From Sulfobacillus benefaciens (GTDB lineage Bacteria; Bacillota; Sulfobacillia; Sulfobacillales; Sulfobacillaceae): a stretch of 39,150 bases of DNA. The position numbers and the translations under genes are program-made. The DNA lies in contig PXYW01000027.1 of NCBI GenBank assembly GCA_003023695.1, positions 1-39,150 on the forward strand. Reading direction: 5' to 3'. Shown piece after piece: positions 24,349 through 32,748 of the stretch; the first letter of the stretch is position 1, and every line of letters starts with the position of its first letter. The notes under the pieces were generated by a model. The model searched no databases and was not told the origin of the DNA. It saw nothing but the letters and a program-made list of their open reading frames with translations.

Positions 24349-26349
24349 TCAATTTATCGCTTGCTGAAGACGCAGGCTAAGGTGGGTCAAAGCATCATTA
24401 AGGTAACGATAATAAGTAGCCCGGCTGATGTGTAGGGCCGCTGCACATTGGATAGGTGATGATCGATGGGGGAGATATGTGGTGCGCAGGACCTTGCAGT
24501 CGCGATCTGTCAACGGACTAGCTGCAGACGCTGCGTTAAGTTCTTTGTAAATACGCTGCGACAGGGTGTATCCGTCCACTCCTAATAAGGCCGCCAGAGA
24601 TGAGCGAGACAAGACATTCGGATCATGAAGATTCGACAATATCTCTTGGAGCTCAGCGAGGTTGATGTCTCCCGACACAGGGCCAATGCCAATAAGTTTA
24701 TTCATCCAGGTTCCGAAATGCATATGGCGCATATCTAACATAAACAACTCCTCGTCTACTGAGGAGTCGGTTGCCGGAAAAGGTTGGCCAACAAATCCCA
24801 GAGAACGGGCAAACTCTTTTAGGTCAGGGTTCGTGACTAGGAGTAGCGAAATGAGCCCGGCGCTCTGGGCAAACTGATCGCGGACCATGGCCCCGATGAG
24901 TTCTTGGCTTGTATAACGTGATTGGTGCGTATTGACTCCGACCAAAACCATGTATGTTGCTTTAGCTTCGTGAACCGCGCATCGCGTAATGCCGAGATCT
25001 AAACTTAGCAGCCTCTTGACCATGAAAGGATGGTACCGTTCCATCAGCGCTAAGGTCTGATTATAAAGAGGCAGGCTGCAGAACATCGCTTGCGGTTCGC
25101 CAAAGGAATCACGGGCGACCCGAATGGTGCCGGGAAAGTTGGCTATCACATCATCTAGGAGTTGCAGACTGAGGTTCTCTGGCAGGGGAAAACTTTGACG
25201 TTTCCAATCAGAGACAAATTGCTTGAGATGGTCAGCATCTTTGGGCTCAAAACCAGTGGGCAGCAAATCTGGCGAAGCGCCAACCAGGTCTGCATAAGTT
25301 CGGGGTGGCGAGAAAATGTCGCGGCAAATCCATAACAGCTGTTGGACTAGTGGACCGCGTTGATCAGGACGCGCAGCGCTCAAGTCGGATAATAGCACAC
25401 GGGCGATGCGTTCGCGAAGCATAGCAAGGCCGCCTGGGTCTCGCTCTTTGAAGTCCTGGAATAATACTGTTTGTGCTAAATCATGCAGCCCTACTCCCAG
25501 ACCTGTGCGGTGAACAAAAGACAACTGCATTAAATCGTGATATTGCCGAACCGGCACTCGACGCTGCAACACACGCTGGAGCAGATCTTGATTCGATTCC
25601 GCCACCAAGATTAATATATCAATCAGAGGCTGCAACTCTTGATTGGCAATTTCGCGAATTAAGCGTCCGCTCAAGGTTTCGGCCACCAGATTTTGTATGG
25701 TAGCGAAATCGTCATCATGATACCGGGCTATAGCGTCCGTGGCTAAGGCTAATGCCAATGGATGGTGTGCAACAGAACCTATTAAGGACTTAATTCTGGT
25801 GCTGTCGGCAACTGATCGCCGCTTCAAGAAGTCATCAATCTCTGCTTCGGAAAACTCGGTTAACGGCCAGACATCAATGTAGGGACGCCATACTGGATCC
25901 GTATACCAGACGCGCATCAAGTCGGTTCGGGAAGCCACAATGAGTAATACATTTTCATCTGGCATACTGCTCATGAAAATTTCCCGCAACCATCCTTCCA
26001 GCACCTGAAGTTCTTCAAAGTTGTCAATGCCCAGAACAAGTTTTTTTCTGGGGGCATCGGTGGTCGCCCATTCTTGATATGAAGTCGGTAACGCTTCTTC
26101 GAATCCCTTTGGGGTACGATAGCAGGTCCGGGCATCGACCCAGGCGGAAATAGCGTCGTGTTCTTGGGCCAACTGCAGTAAACGGATTAAGAGGGTGGAC
26201 TTGCCGATGCCTCCCATACCGGTTAACGCAATGATGCGGGTGGGTGCGTTTGGAATAGCGAGCCAGGCGTTCAGTGCGTTGCACTCCCGTTCTCGGCCAA
26301 CAAACAACCTGATGCGTTCGTCAGTGACAGCCATTGACATTGACCGCAT
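24349..26349 (-). CDS. STAND-type ATPase transcriptional regulator with C-terminal HTH
   Basis: 666 residues. An N-terminal NTPase of the NB-ARC/STAND class: Walker A GMGGIGKST near 44-52, Walker B KLVLGIDNFEEL near 103-114, a sensor arginine in VASRTDL, and the winged-helix-like LPLTEFSEAEIDDFL/HHPLALALA region near 175-210. The middle 250 residues are a signal-sensing region without recognisable repeats. The C-terminus holds an HTH, CAAALHISRATYYRYLNDAL at about 635-655. Such proteins oligomerise on ATP and ligand binding and activate transcription. ATG at 26349 with GGGAGG six bases upstream. It is convergent with the Mo-hydroxylase operon, so there is no shared promoter; its target is unknown. 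Confidence 0.75.
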   Translation of the reverse strand: MRSMSMAVTDERIRLFVGRERECNALNAWLAIPNAPTRIIALTGMGGIGKSTLLIRLLQLAQEHDAISAWVDARTCYRTPKGFEEALPTSYQEWATTDAPRKKLVLGIDNFEELQVLEGWLREIFMSSMPDENVLLIVASRTDLMRVWYTDPVWRPYIDVWPLTEFSEAEIDDFLKRRSVADSTRIKSLIGSVAHHPLALALATDAIARYHDDDFATIQNLVAETLSGRLIREIANQELQPLIDILILVAESNQDLLQRVLQRRVPVRQYHDLMQLSFVHRTGLGVGLHDLAQTVLFQDFKERDPGGLAMLRERIARVLLSDLSAARPDQRGPLVQQLLWICRDIFSPPRTYADLVGASPDLLPTGFEPKDADHLKQFVSDWKRQSFPLPENLSLQLLDDVIANFPGTIRVARDSFGEPQAMFCSLPLYNQTLALMERYHPFMVKRLLSLDLGITRCAVHEAKATYMVLVGVNTHQSRYTSQELIGAMVRDQFAQSAGLISLLLVTNPDLKEFARSLGFVGQPFPATDSSVDEELFMLDMRHMHFGTWMNKLIGIGPVSGDINLAELQEILSNLHDPNVLSRSSLAALLGVDGYTLSQRIYKELNAASAASPLTDRDCKVLRTTYLPHRSSPIQCAAALHISRATYYRYLNDALTHLSLRLQQAIN

Positions 26350-27004
26350 GAGCGTCCTCCCTTTCCCGTTAATATCTTACGATTCGCCTAACAGGGTCAA
26401 AATTCCTGCTTGGGCACTGGTTTTGGAAAATTGGACACAGTGGCGTGTTTGAACCTAGCGGGATAGTTCGATAGTGATGCAATGGCTTTCTAGCTGTTGC
26501 CGGATACGGTTGTGTTAAATGGCGGCACATTAGGGACTACCCATTCGGTAAAAAAGATTCATAATCACGCTTCTATGTGAAATGGGCCAATCTTTACCCA
26601 TAGGGAGGAATAGCCGTGAACGACGACGGCGTATAGGAACCTGTCATGCGGGTTCATTGATAGAGGGAGCGCCTTCTCGTAATCGTCACAAACTGGGGCC
26701 CTCGTGTTTCGGGCACCCAAACACCCGTCACGGCACGCGACGGCATTGGCGGCCGCAGTGGTGCCCTCGCAAGATCCGTTGACACTTGCGGCTGCAATCT
26801 TACCCGTCTATGGGTTGTACGAAGCGACTCTACAATTGAGCCGATGGATTCGACCTTTGGAGCACTAACTATTCTTGGGAGATCAATTCCCGGGGTAGAA
26901 AAAGGTATTCTTGATCCTATTGACTTAACTGTGGAACACTCTGGCGAGCCCGCCATATGCTGGTCTTGAGATCCCTAAGTTTGATTGCGACAGGGGAATG
27001 ACCA
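26350..27004. other. Intergenic region, 655 bases, with decayed coding sequence
   Basis: No intact gene. The left part contains the promoter of the STAND regulator. The middle has stops in all frames apart from the tatC-like stretch at 26683-26868. A frame at 26841-26968 (42 codons from ATG) is open but unrecognised. The last 30 bases hold the AGGGGA ribosome binding site of the next gene. Confidence 0.5.
26683..26868 (+). pseudogene. Possible tatC C-terminal remnant
   Basis: A 61-codon open stretch without a start codon, bounded upstream by a TAA. Its translation ends with PSQDPLTLAAAILPVYGLYE followed by ATLQLSRWI. This matches the last two helices of TatC, the Sec-independent translocase subunit, whose hallmark is T-P-x-x-D-P before a helix ending in LYE. 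The preceding helix looks about three residues too short, and no continuation is found in other frames upstream, so this would be a fossil rather than a gene. Identification is by pattern only. Confidence 0.38.
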
Positions 27005-27826
27005 ATGATAGTGGTGAGGCCTACAGCAGCCTTTCAAGAAATTGCAGAGTTGTTGGGGTTTGCGTTTGAGAAATTGGGTTGCCATTCTTCGGTTGTCCGT
27101 CGGGTGGTGCCGTCTCAAGACATGGTAGTGTTGGGACCTCATGTGCTTTCTCCCAGCGTACTAGCTACGCTTCCTCCCAGTGCCATTCTCTACAATCTTG
27201 AGCAATTGCCCCATGACGCCGAGGTGTTTGAATCTGGAGTTCGAGAGGCGTTTTTCCGGCATCCAGTTTGGGACTATAGCCGACAAAATTGCCGAATATG
27301 GCGTGAACAGGGTGTCGAGCAGGTGGTGTGGGTGCCGATTGGCTACATGCCGGAGTTAAGCCGGATTTCTGCGGCAACGGAACAGGATATTGACGTGCTG
27401 TTCTTTGGTACCCCTAGTGACCGTAGGCTCCGTATTTTGGACCAGCTCAAAACTCATGGGATTCGTGTGGTGGCACGCTTTAATGTGTGGGGGCCCCAAC
27501 GTGACGAACTCATTTCTCGTGCTAAAGTCGTGCTAAATATGCACTATTATCCCACACACATTTTTGAGATTGTGCGTGTCAGCTATCTTTTGGCCAACCA
27601 TAAGGCGGTAGTGACCGAATGCGATCCGGACACAGAGATTGAAGACGACCTAAGAGACGCAGTATATGCCGTTCCTTACGGTGACTTGGTGGAGGCGATC
27701 TGTTGGCTGTTAGCGCATCCAGAAGAGAGGGAAAGGCTGTCCATGCGAGGTTTTGTTCGTATGGCAGCCCGCGATGAAGTAACTTTTGTCAGTCGTGCCT
27801 TAGCACAGTCGGGACTTATTTGCTGA
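27005..27826 (+). CDS. CgeB-like glycosyltransferase family protein
   Basis: 273 residues with a GT-B type layout. ILYNLEQLP near 60, WVPIGYMPELSRI near 118, the strand DIDVLFFGTPSDRRLRIL near 135, and FEIVRVSYLLANHKAVVTE near 200 match the CgeB/glycosyltransferase group 1-like family, in which the acidic residue before R-x-x-Y-L-L-A aligns with the donor-binding E of GT4 enzymes. In Bacillus, CgeB takes part in spore coat glycosylation, but this family is also common in non-sporulating bacteria. ATG at 27005 with AGGGGA eight bases upstream; an ATG at 27000 is in another frame. It stands alone, with a gene-less region upstream and a convergent membrane-protein gene downstream. Confidence 0.72.
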   Translation: MIVVRPTAAFQEIAELLGFAFEKLGCHSSVVRRVVPSQDMVVLGPHVLSPSVLATLPPSAILYNLEQLPHDAEVFESGVREAFFRHPVWDYSRQNCRIWREQGVEQVVWVPIGYMPELSRISAATEQDIDVLFFGTPSDRRLRILDQLKTHGIRVVARFNVWGPQRDELISRAKVVLNMHYYPTHIFEIVRVSYLLANHKAVVTECDPDTEIEDDLRDAVYAVPYGDLVEAICWLLAHPEERERLSMRGFVRMAARDEVTFVSRALAQSGLIC

Positions 27827-27972
27827 ACAAGACAATATTGTGTGTCTCCAAATCCGGGGCAACCTGCGCGGATTTTCGACATTCTATGGGAAAGGATGCA
27901 CCAGACCTTCTCCCCAAGGAAAGTGCCCTCGGTTGCAACGCGGCAACACTGCACTAATAAGAAATGGTGACA

Positions 27973-28683
27973 TCATGATTCGGGGACAGGTTCTTCAGCA
28001 TGGGATTCTTCTCCATCCACGACAGCCTCTGGTGTCATGCGGACAGGTTTCGGGAGGTCGATCATAAGCGAAATTGCGGTAGCGGCAAACCAAAGCGGCA
28101 CTAAAATTTCTACGATGGAAATTAGCGCCGAGAGTGGACCCCACAATATAAACAAGGTGCTTAATGTGGTCAATGCCGCCAATCCCAGTCCTGACCATGA
28201 CAATGGCCGTATCAAGGTATGATTCCTAATGCCTATTAAAGACACTCCGCCCATGAATACCGCTAATGTCAAGAGCGCGATAACAGCTGGGTCAATGGCC
28301 CAATAAACTTGATAGCCAGCCAATACCAAAAGTGGGGATTGGGCTTCAGGTAAATAGTAGCTGATGCTGAGCAAAATGGCTTGGCTTGCCAGGGAGAGGA
28401 TAACATAGGCCAAGAGGCTACCGGTAGCGACCGCGGTCAACATACGATTGTCAATTTCGTCGGATCCACGAACCACGGTGACGAGACAACTCCCAAAAAG
28501 GAAAAACAGTATAGTAACGACAATACCCCAATAAGTGGTAATGCTGATGGCATTAAAATTGTAATGAAGGTAATCTAAAATATCTTGAGGCGGTGCCCCC
28601 GGTCCCGGAGGTACCAGCACGAAATGTGTGAATAAAACATAGACCACCCAGATTAATCCCAAACCCGCTACAACACGTTTCAT
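27973..28683 (-). CDS. Polytopic membrane protein, about six TM segments
   Basis: 236 residues. Hydrophobic segments at about 5-25, 48-70, 82-108, 122-148, 165-183 and 188-207, then a charged, Glu/Pro-rich cytoplasmic-looking tail of 28 residues. A proline/glycine-rich loop (VPPGPGAPP) follows the first helix. No catalytic or family motif was recognised. ATG at 28683 with AAAGGAG seven bases upstream. It is convergent with the CgeB-like gene and divergent from the small basic protein gene. Confidence 0.7.
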   Translation of the reverse strand: MKRVVAGLGLIWVVYVLFTHFVLVPPGPGAPPQDILDYLHYNFNAISITTYWGIVVTILFFLFGSCLVTVVRGSDEIDNRMLTAVATGSLLAYVILSLASQAILLSISYYLPEAQSPLLVLAGYQVYWAIDPAVIALLTLAVFMGGVSLIGIRNHTLIRPLSWSGLGLAALTTLSTLFILWGPLSALISIVEILVPLWFAATAISLMIDLPKPVRMTPEAVVDGEESHAEEPVPES

Positions 28684-28854
28684 TGCGGAACTCCTTTAAT
28701 TTCACGACATAATAAGCCCCATGTTTACGATACTGCCCTTTATTGTAGCCATTCTTTTTGTTTCGTGTGAACCACTTCAGGAATATCTGGAGTAGCTCCC
28801 AACATTCGGCTCCGCAATTAAGGACATACTAGACATTAAAAGGGGGAATCGCGC

Positions 28855-29043
28855 ATGACTCAACGCTTGAAAAAACCCGGCCACCATAACTTAATTCGCC
28901 AATTTGGCAGACAGAGTCGTAAAGATCGTCAGATTGCTGAAAATTTGTTGAATGTGGGCGACACTGCTGGACTTGCGGTTTCGCAAGGGTTGGTCGAGAT
29001 GACAAAACAGCACCAAGAGACCATTGAGTCAGCTGAACACTGA
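28855..29043 (+). CDS. Small basic hypothetical protein, 62 residues
   Basis: ATG at 28855 with AAAGGGGGAA upstream, followed 13 bases after the stop by a strong hairpin: a complete monocistronic unit. The first 25 residues are very basic (KKPGHHNLIRQFGRQSRKDR), the rest is amphipathic helix-like (QIAENLLNVGDTAGLAVSQG). It could be a nucleic-acid- or membrane-binding helix protein; not recognised. Clean signals argue for a real gene. Confidence 0.6.
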   Translation: MTQRLKKPGHHNLIRQFGRQSRKDRQIAENLLNVGDTAGLAVSQGLVEMTKQHQETIESAEH

Positions 29044-29056
29044 TGAGGTTTGCTTT

Positions 29057-29082
29057 GCCATCTCCAACCAGTTGGAGATGGC
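29057..29082. terminator. Hairpin after small basic protein gene
   Basis: Perfect 12-base arms GCCATCTCCAAC and GTTGGAGATGGC with a two-base loop. Stable, but without a T-run. Confidence 0.65.
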
Positions 29083-29286
29083 CGTAGTGTGCGACTTTGT
29101 AACTTCATGCATTGCAGAAAGAGTGTATAGGGGAGTTAGTGATGCTAAAGATAAAGTTTATCGCTAGACGCCCTTGGAGGCGTTGTTGATCCCTTGACCT
29201 TTAATTCCCAATCAATCCGGCCGTCAATACTTTATAATCATTTTGTGGGGAAAAGCTCCTGCCGAAAAACTCCGGCTATCCCGAAG
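29083..29286. other. Intergenic region with no recognised gene
   Basis: I see no convincing frame. A CGCCCTTGGAGGCG small inverted repeat lies near 29168-29181, and AGATAAAGTTTATC is an imperfect palindrome near 29149-29162. Together with 29287-29479 it separates the small protein gene from the glycerophosphodiesterase by about 440 bases. Confidence 0.4.
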
Positions 29287-29481
29287 TCAGAGATCGTTGC
29301 CGGCTTCATTTAACCATCCCTCGGCATGTCGTCGTAGTCCGCACAACAACCGGTCAAATTCTTGATCATTGTATCGAGCCAGATTATTATGTCGATAGTA
29401 AACGTTTTCATCTCTTGAGATAGTTCGACAATGTCCGCAAAGGGACACTGTTAAGCTATTTGGGCCGAGGAGGAAAATCAT
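29287..29481 (-). CDS. Possible small protein with a CxxC pair
   Basis: A 64-codon frame on the minus strand opposite the leader of the glycerophosphodiesterase gene. It includes SLCGHCRTISRDENVYYRHN and a polar, protein-like tail (DQEFDRLLCGLRRHAEGW). The ATG at 29481 overlaps the opposite-strand start and has no good ribosome binding site; a GTG at about 29449 is an alternative. A chance frame cannot be excluded. Confidence 0.3.
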   Translation of the reverse strand: MIFLLGPNSLTVSLCGHCRTISRDENVYYRHNNLARYNDQEFDRLLCGLRRHAEGWLNEAGNDL

Positions 29482-30211
29482 GGGGAGCCATCACAAACCG
29501 TGGATTTGGGGACACCGAGGAGCTTCCGCTTTGGAGCCTGAAAACACCATCCCTTCCTTTCTTCGAGCCTATGAGCAACATGTGGACGGGATTGAATTGG
29601 ATGTGCAGTTAAGCGCGGATGGCGTGGTTGTAGTAATGCATGACGGTACACTAGACCGAACCACTAACGGAACTGGGTGGGTGGGCGCATACAACTGGAG
29701 TACATTGCGACAACTGCGGACGCGACACTTGAGCGGACCTATATCTGATGTTCCCATCCCTCGATTAGAAGAGGTATTTGAGGCTTTACCCAGTGACACG
29801 GTTTTGTGCATCGAATATAAAAACGGTCCGTATTATTACCCGCGTTTGGTTGAAAAAACCTTAGAGATTGTTCACCGGTACCAAGCTAATTCGCGAATCA
29901 TCGTGTCGTCATTTGATCAGTTTGCTTTGGTGGAATCCGCTAGTGTGGCTCCTGAGATTCCTCGCGCCGTGGCCTGGATGGGCCGAATGGTAGAACCTTG
30001 GGGTGTAGCACGCGCTGCAAAAGCTTCATGGGTGCATGTCCATAAAGATTCGGTACCCCTAGATGATTTGAGGCGTATCAAGGAGTCAGGGTTACAAGTA
30101 GCAGTATGGGGATTAAAGTCATCGGAAGATGCTTCACACCTTGCCACGCAGTATGTGGACGCGGTTTTTGTTGATGATCCGGGGTGGGCGGTCCACTTCG
30201 AACATAGATAG
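29480..30211 (+). CDS. Glycerophosphodiester phosphodiesterase
   Basis: 243 residues of the GDPD TIM-barrel family, which cleaves glycerophosphodiesters to glycerol-3-phosphate and an alcohol. Catalytic and metal-binding elements are intact: HRGASALEPENT (HR and E-N-T, residues 12-23), GIELDVQLSADG (E and D, near 38), VVMHDGTLDRTT (catalytic H near 54), and IEYKNG near 110. No signal peptide, so a cytoplasmic UgpQ-like role is likely. ATG at 29480 with GAGGAGG seven bases upstream. SurE begins 13 bases after the stop, suggesting an operon. Confidence 0.93.
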   Translation: MGSHHKPWIWGHRGASALEPENTIPSFLRAYEQHVDGIELDVQLSADGVVVVMHDGTLDRTTNGTGWVGAYNWSTLRQLRTRHLSGPISDVPIPRLEEVFEALPSDTVLCIEYKNGPYYYPRLVEKTLEIVHRYQANSRIIVSSFDQFALVESASVAPEIPRAVAWMGRMVEPWGVARAAKASWVHVHKDSVPLDDLRRIKESGLQVAVWGLKSSEDASHLATQYVDAVFVDDPGWAVHFEHR

Positions 30212-30224
30212 GGGATTACACACT

Positions 30225-30992
30225 ATGAATATTTTGCTGACCAATGATGACGGAATAGAGGCTCCAGGTCTAGAAGCTTTGGTTCAGGTGCTGGCTTCAG
30301 CCCACGATATTACCGTTGTAGCCCCTAGTCGTGAACGTTCGGCGGTTAGCCAGGGTTTTAGCTTCCATGTGGACTATCGGGTTGAGCAAATAGACGACCG
30401 AAGATTTCGAGTAGGGGGCACGCCCGTGGATTGCGTCATGTTTGCCGTGAGTCAGTTAGGGCCATTTGACGCGGTAATTTCCGGGATTAATCGGGGAGCC
30501 AACATTGGTTGGGATACCTGGTATTCGGGAACGGTTGGCGCAGCTTGTGAGGCAGCGCGGAGGGGATATAAAAGCATTTCGGTATCTTTGGACACGGTCG
30601 GGCGACCCCAATCTGATCATTGCTATGGAGATGCGGCGCGGGTGCTTGCGTACTACCTGAAACAAGGATTGGTGGCGACGATTCCTCCAGGCCATGTCTT
30701 GAACATCAATTTTCCGAACCAAGTGGAGCTCATGGAGGGGAGGCCTCAGTGGGCAGTCCCAGGAACTTATACCTATAACCTTAATGAGTTGGCAATAGAG
30801 GCGGAAACTCCCCACCAATGGCGGATCCAAGTTCAACAAAGCGCGACCTATACTAATCCGGATAATGGTTCGGACGGCGATTTGATCCGCGAGGGGCCCA
30901 CGCTGAGTTTGCTGAGACTTGCGTGGCGAGAACCGGAAGCAGAAGACGTGGACATCTTCACACAATGGATTGGACATCTATCGCGATGCTAG
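30225..30992 (+). CDS. surE: 5'-nucleotidase SurE
   Basis: 255 residues. The N-terminal MNILLTNDDGIEAPGL carries the metal-binding aspartate pair; GGTPVDCV near 66 and SGINRGANIGWDTWYSGTVGAA near 87-108 contribute the conserved asparagine and phosphate-binding loop. SurE hydrolyses nucleoside monophosphates with divalent metal and is linked to stationary-phase survival. Start at 30225 follows AGGGG; upstream in-frame starts lie inside the phosphodiesterase gene. The last 20 bases overlap the first recognisable part of a CoA-transferase remnant, so the C-terminal residues may derive from the junction with that fragment. Confidence 0.92.
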   Translation: MNILLTNDDGIEAPGLEALVQVLASAHDITVVAPSRERSAVSQGFSFHVDYRVEQIDDRRFRVGGTPVDCVMFAVSQLGPFDAVISGINRGANIGWDTWYSGTVGAACEAARRGYKSISVSLDTVGRPQSDHCYGDAARVLAYYLKQGLVATIPPGHVLNINFPNQVELMEGRPQWAVPGTYTYNLNELAIEAETPHQWRIQVQQSATYTNPDNGSDGDLIREGPTLSLLRLAWREPEAEDVDIFTQWIGHLSRC

Positions 30993-31245
30993 TCCCTTTC
31001 CTGCGATTACAGCGCAAGGAATTAAGGTTGAAATTAGAGACTGCGCCCTCCATATCGTAAAGGAAGGCTGCGTGCCAAGGTGGGTTCGTCATGCGCAGCA
31101 AATTTCATTTAATGGAGCCCGTGCCTTGGCACGGGGCCAAAATGTGTTAGTAGTGACGGAACGTGCGATTTTCGCGTTTGACCAAAACAGGGTGGTATTG
31201 CAGGAAGTAGCGCCGGGAACGGAACCGATGCGTTGGAACAAATGA
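30973..31245 (+). pseudogene. C-terminal remnant of a CoA-transferase (YdiF/propionate CoA-transferase type)
   Basis: An open frame whose translation matches the C-terminal part of acetate/propionate CoA-transferases: FPAITAQGIKVEIRDCALHI, then RHAQQISFNGARALARGQ, then VLVVTERAIFAF and LQEVAPG. In complete enzymes this follows about 400 residues containing the catalytic glutamate, all absent here; upstream is surE. The family C-terminus after VAPG (R-D-I-L-x-x-M-x-F) is also lost or frameshifted; the next frame (31242-31361) contains SLHQMDPKI, which could be its displaced tail. Adjacency to a thiolase suggests a former ketone-body or short-chain acyl-CoA operon. Confidence 0.75.
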
Positions 31246-31361
31246 AATTTGTTTCATTTATAACGGAGTCGTTGCATCAGATGGATCCCAAAATTTGTAG
31301 TGATGAAAGATCGAAATTGGCGCGGTACTTGATGAACTTATCAGAAAGTGGGGGACTATAG
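31242..31361 (+). CDS. 39-residue frame between CoA-transferase remnant and thiolase
   Basis: ATG overlaps the preceding TGA by three bases (ATGA) and the TAG ends two bases before the thiolase ATG. The translation includes SFITESLHQMDPKICSDERS. It may be the frameshifted tail of the CoA-transferase or a translation-coupling leader for the thiolase. Not recognised as a separate family. Confidence 0.3.
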   Translation: MKFVSFITESLHQMDPKICSDERSKLARYLMNLSESGGL

Positions 31362-31363
31362 TC

Positions 31364-32542
31364 ATGGAAGATATTGTCATACTCGATGGAGTCCGCACGG
31401 CCATTGGCACATTCGGCGGTAGCCTGAAAGAGACCCCGGCGAGGGAGTTAGGGGCGATGGTGATTGCCGAAGCGTTGCGTCGTGCGGCGGTGGCGCCAGA
31501 CCAGGTCGACGAAGTCGTTCTGGGGTGTGTCGGGCAGGTGTCGGGGGATGCCTTTATTGCCCGCTTGGCGGCCCTGGGCGCCGGCTTGCCCGCTGCGTCG
31601 TCCACGGCGCAGACGGTCAATCGCCTCTGTGGTTCGGGGTTGCAAGCGATTATCACCGGCACCCAATGGTTGAAGTTAGGCGATGCCGCGGTCGTCGTTG
31701 CCGGGGGGGCCGAGAATATGTCGCGCCTTCCCTATTATGTGTGGAATCGCTGGGGGAAACGGTTAGGCGATGGCACCTTGGAGGACGGGGTGTTGAGTGC
31801 CGTGACCGATCCCTTCGGCCACTATCCGATGGGCATCACCGCGGAAACGGTGGCCGAGCGCTATCAGGTCTCCCGGGAGGCCCAGGACGAGATGGCGTGG
31901 GATTCCCAAGTGCGGGCGCATGCCGCGATTGCGGCCGGGCGGTTTCGGGACCAGATCCTGCCGGTCACGGTGCGCGAGGGACGCCAATCCCGTCTCTTTG
32001 CGACCGATGAGCATCCCCGCCAAACATCCCCGGAACAGCTGGCGCAGTTGAAACCCGCGTTTGCGGAAGGGGGCACGGTCACGGCGGGCAATGCCTCGGG
32101 GATCAATGACGGGGCGGCGGCGGTGGTCTTGATGCGGGCGACGGACGCGGAGCGTCAAGGGCGTCATCCGCGCGCCCGGATCGTGAGTTATGCGGTAGCC
32201 GGGATTGCTCCCGACGTGATGGGGTATGCCCCGGTGTTTGCCATCGAAAAAGCGCTGACCAAAGCGGGCTTGACCGTGGATGATCTGGATCTTGTGGAAT
32301 TGAACGAGGCCTTTGCCGCGCAATCGGTGGCGGTGGTGCGGGATGCGCATCTGGATTGGGACAAAACTAACGTCAATGGCGGCGCGATTGCCTTAGGCCA
32401 CCCGATTGGTGCCACTGGTGCGATTTTAACGGTCAAGATCTTGCATGAACTGGCGCGGCGGCGGGGGCGCTACGGCATGGTGACGATGTGTATTGGCGGC
32501 GGCCAGGGGATAGCGGCCATCTTTGAGAACTACCAGCGATGA
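31364..32542 (+). CDS. Acetyl-CoA C-acetyltransferase (thiolase)
   Basis: 392 residues, a complete thiolase that condenses or cleaves acyl-CoA. The nucleophilic cysteine is in NRLCGSGLQAI near residue 88; the catalytic histidines are in NEAFAAQS near 347 and GGAIALGHPIGATGA near 376 of the family pattern; CIGGGQGIA ends the active site. It lacks any targeting sequence. ATG at 31364 follows GTGGGGG. The gene body is visibly richer in G+C, with third positions dominated by G and C, than surE before it and merR after it, suggesting separate acquisition. The start of a 69-codon frame overlaps its stop. Confidence 0.93.
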   Translation: MEDIVILDGVRTAIGTFGGSLKETPARELGAMVIAEALRRAAVAPDQVDEVVLGCVGQVSGDAFIARLAALGAGLPAASSTAQTVNRLCGSGLQAIITGTQWLKLGDAAVVVAGGAENMSRLPYYVWNRWGKRLGDGTLEDGVLSAVTDPFGHYPMGITAETVAERYQVSREAQDEMAWDSQVRAHAAIAAGRFRDQILPVTVREGRQSRLFATDEHPRQTSPEQLAQLKPAFAEGGTVTAGNASGINDGAAAVVLMRATDAERQGRHPRARIVSYAVAGIAPDVMGYAPVFAIEKALTKAGLTVDDLDLVELNEAFAAQSVAVVRDAHLDWDKTNVNGGAIALGHPIGATGAILTVKILHELARRRGRYGMVTMCIGGGQGIAAIFENYQR

Positions 32543-32748
32543 TCTTTAAGTTACCGCATGAGATTTCGATCCCGTGGATCGAGAAAAAGCCGCCTTTAAT
32601 CAGGGGCCTCTTGGGTCCCATCATTAATATTTCCTCGGCGAGTTGGCTCGGGAATGTGAAGCCAGGCGAGGTTGGCCCGATTCCATTGTGGGGAGTGCCA
32701 ACTGCCCAGAAATTCATTGACACCCTCATGGGGGCCGCATCCTGTTAA
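32539..32748 (+). CDS. Hypothetical protein, 69 residues
   Basis: ATG at 32539 overlaps the thiolase stop by four bases, giving translational coupling. The translation is mildly hydrophobic and proline-rich (ISIPWIEKKPPLIRGLLGP) with no signal peptide, membrane helix or metal motif. It could be the N-terminal part of a decayed downstream gene of the thiolase unit. Not recognised. Confidence 0.4.
   Translation: MIFKLPHEISIPWIEKKPPLIRGLLGPIINISSASWLGNVKPGEVGPIPLWGVPTAQKFIDTLMGAASC

Noticed and set aside
24349..26349. STAND protein as an antiphage (Avs-like) defence gene
   Set aside because: It has a C-terminal HTH and no nuclease or other effector domain, and no defence genes are adjacent.
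31448..32436. Several long minus-strand frames opposite the thiolase gene
   Set aside because: They are shadows produced by its high G+C content; they lack ribosome binding sites and familiar motifs.
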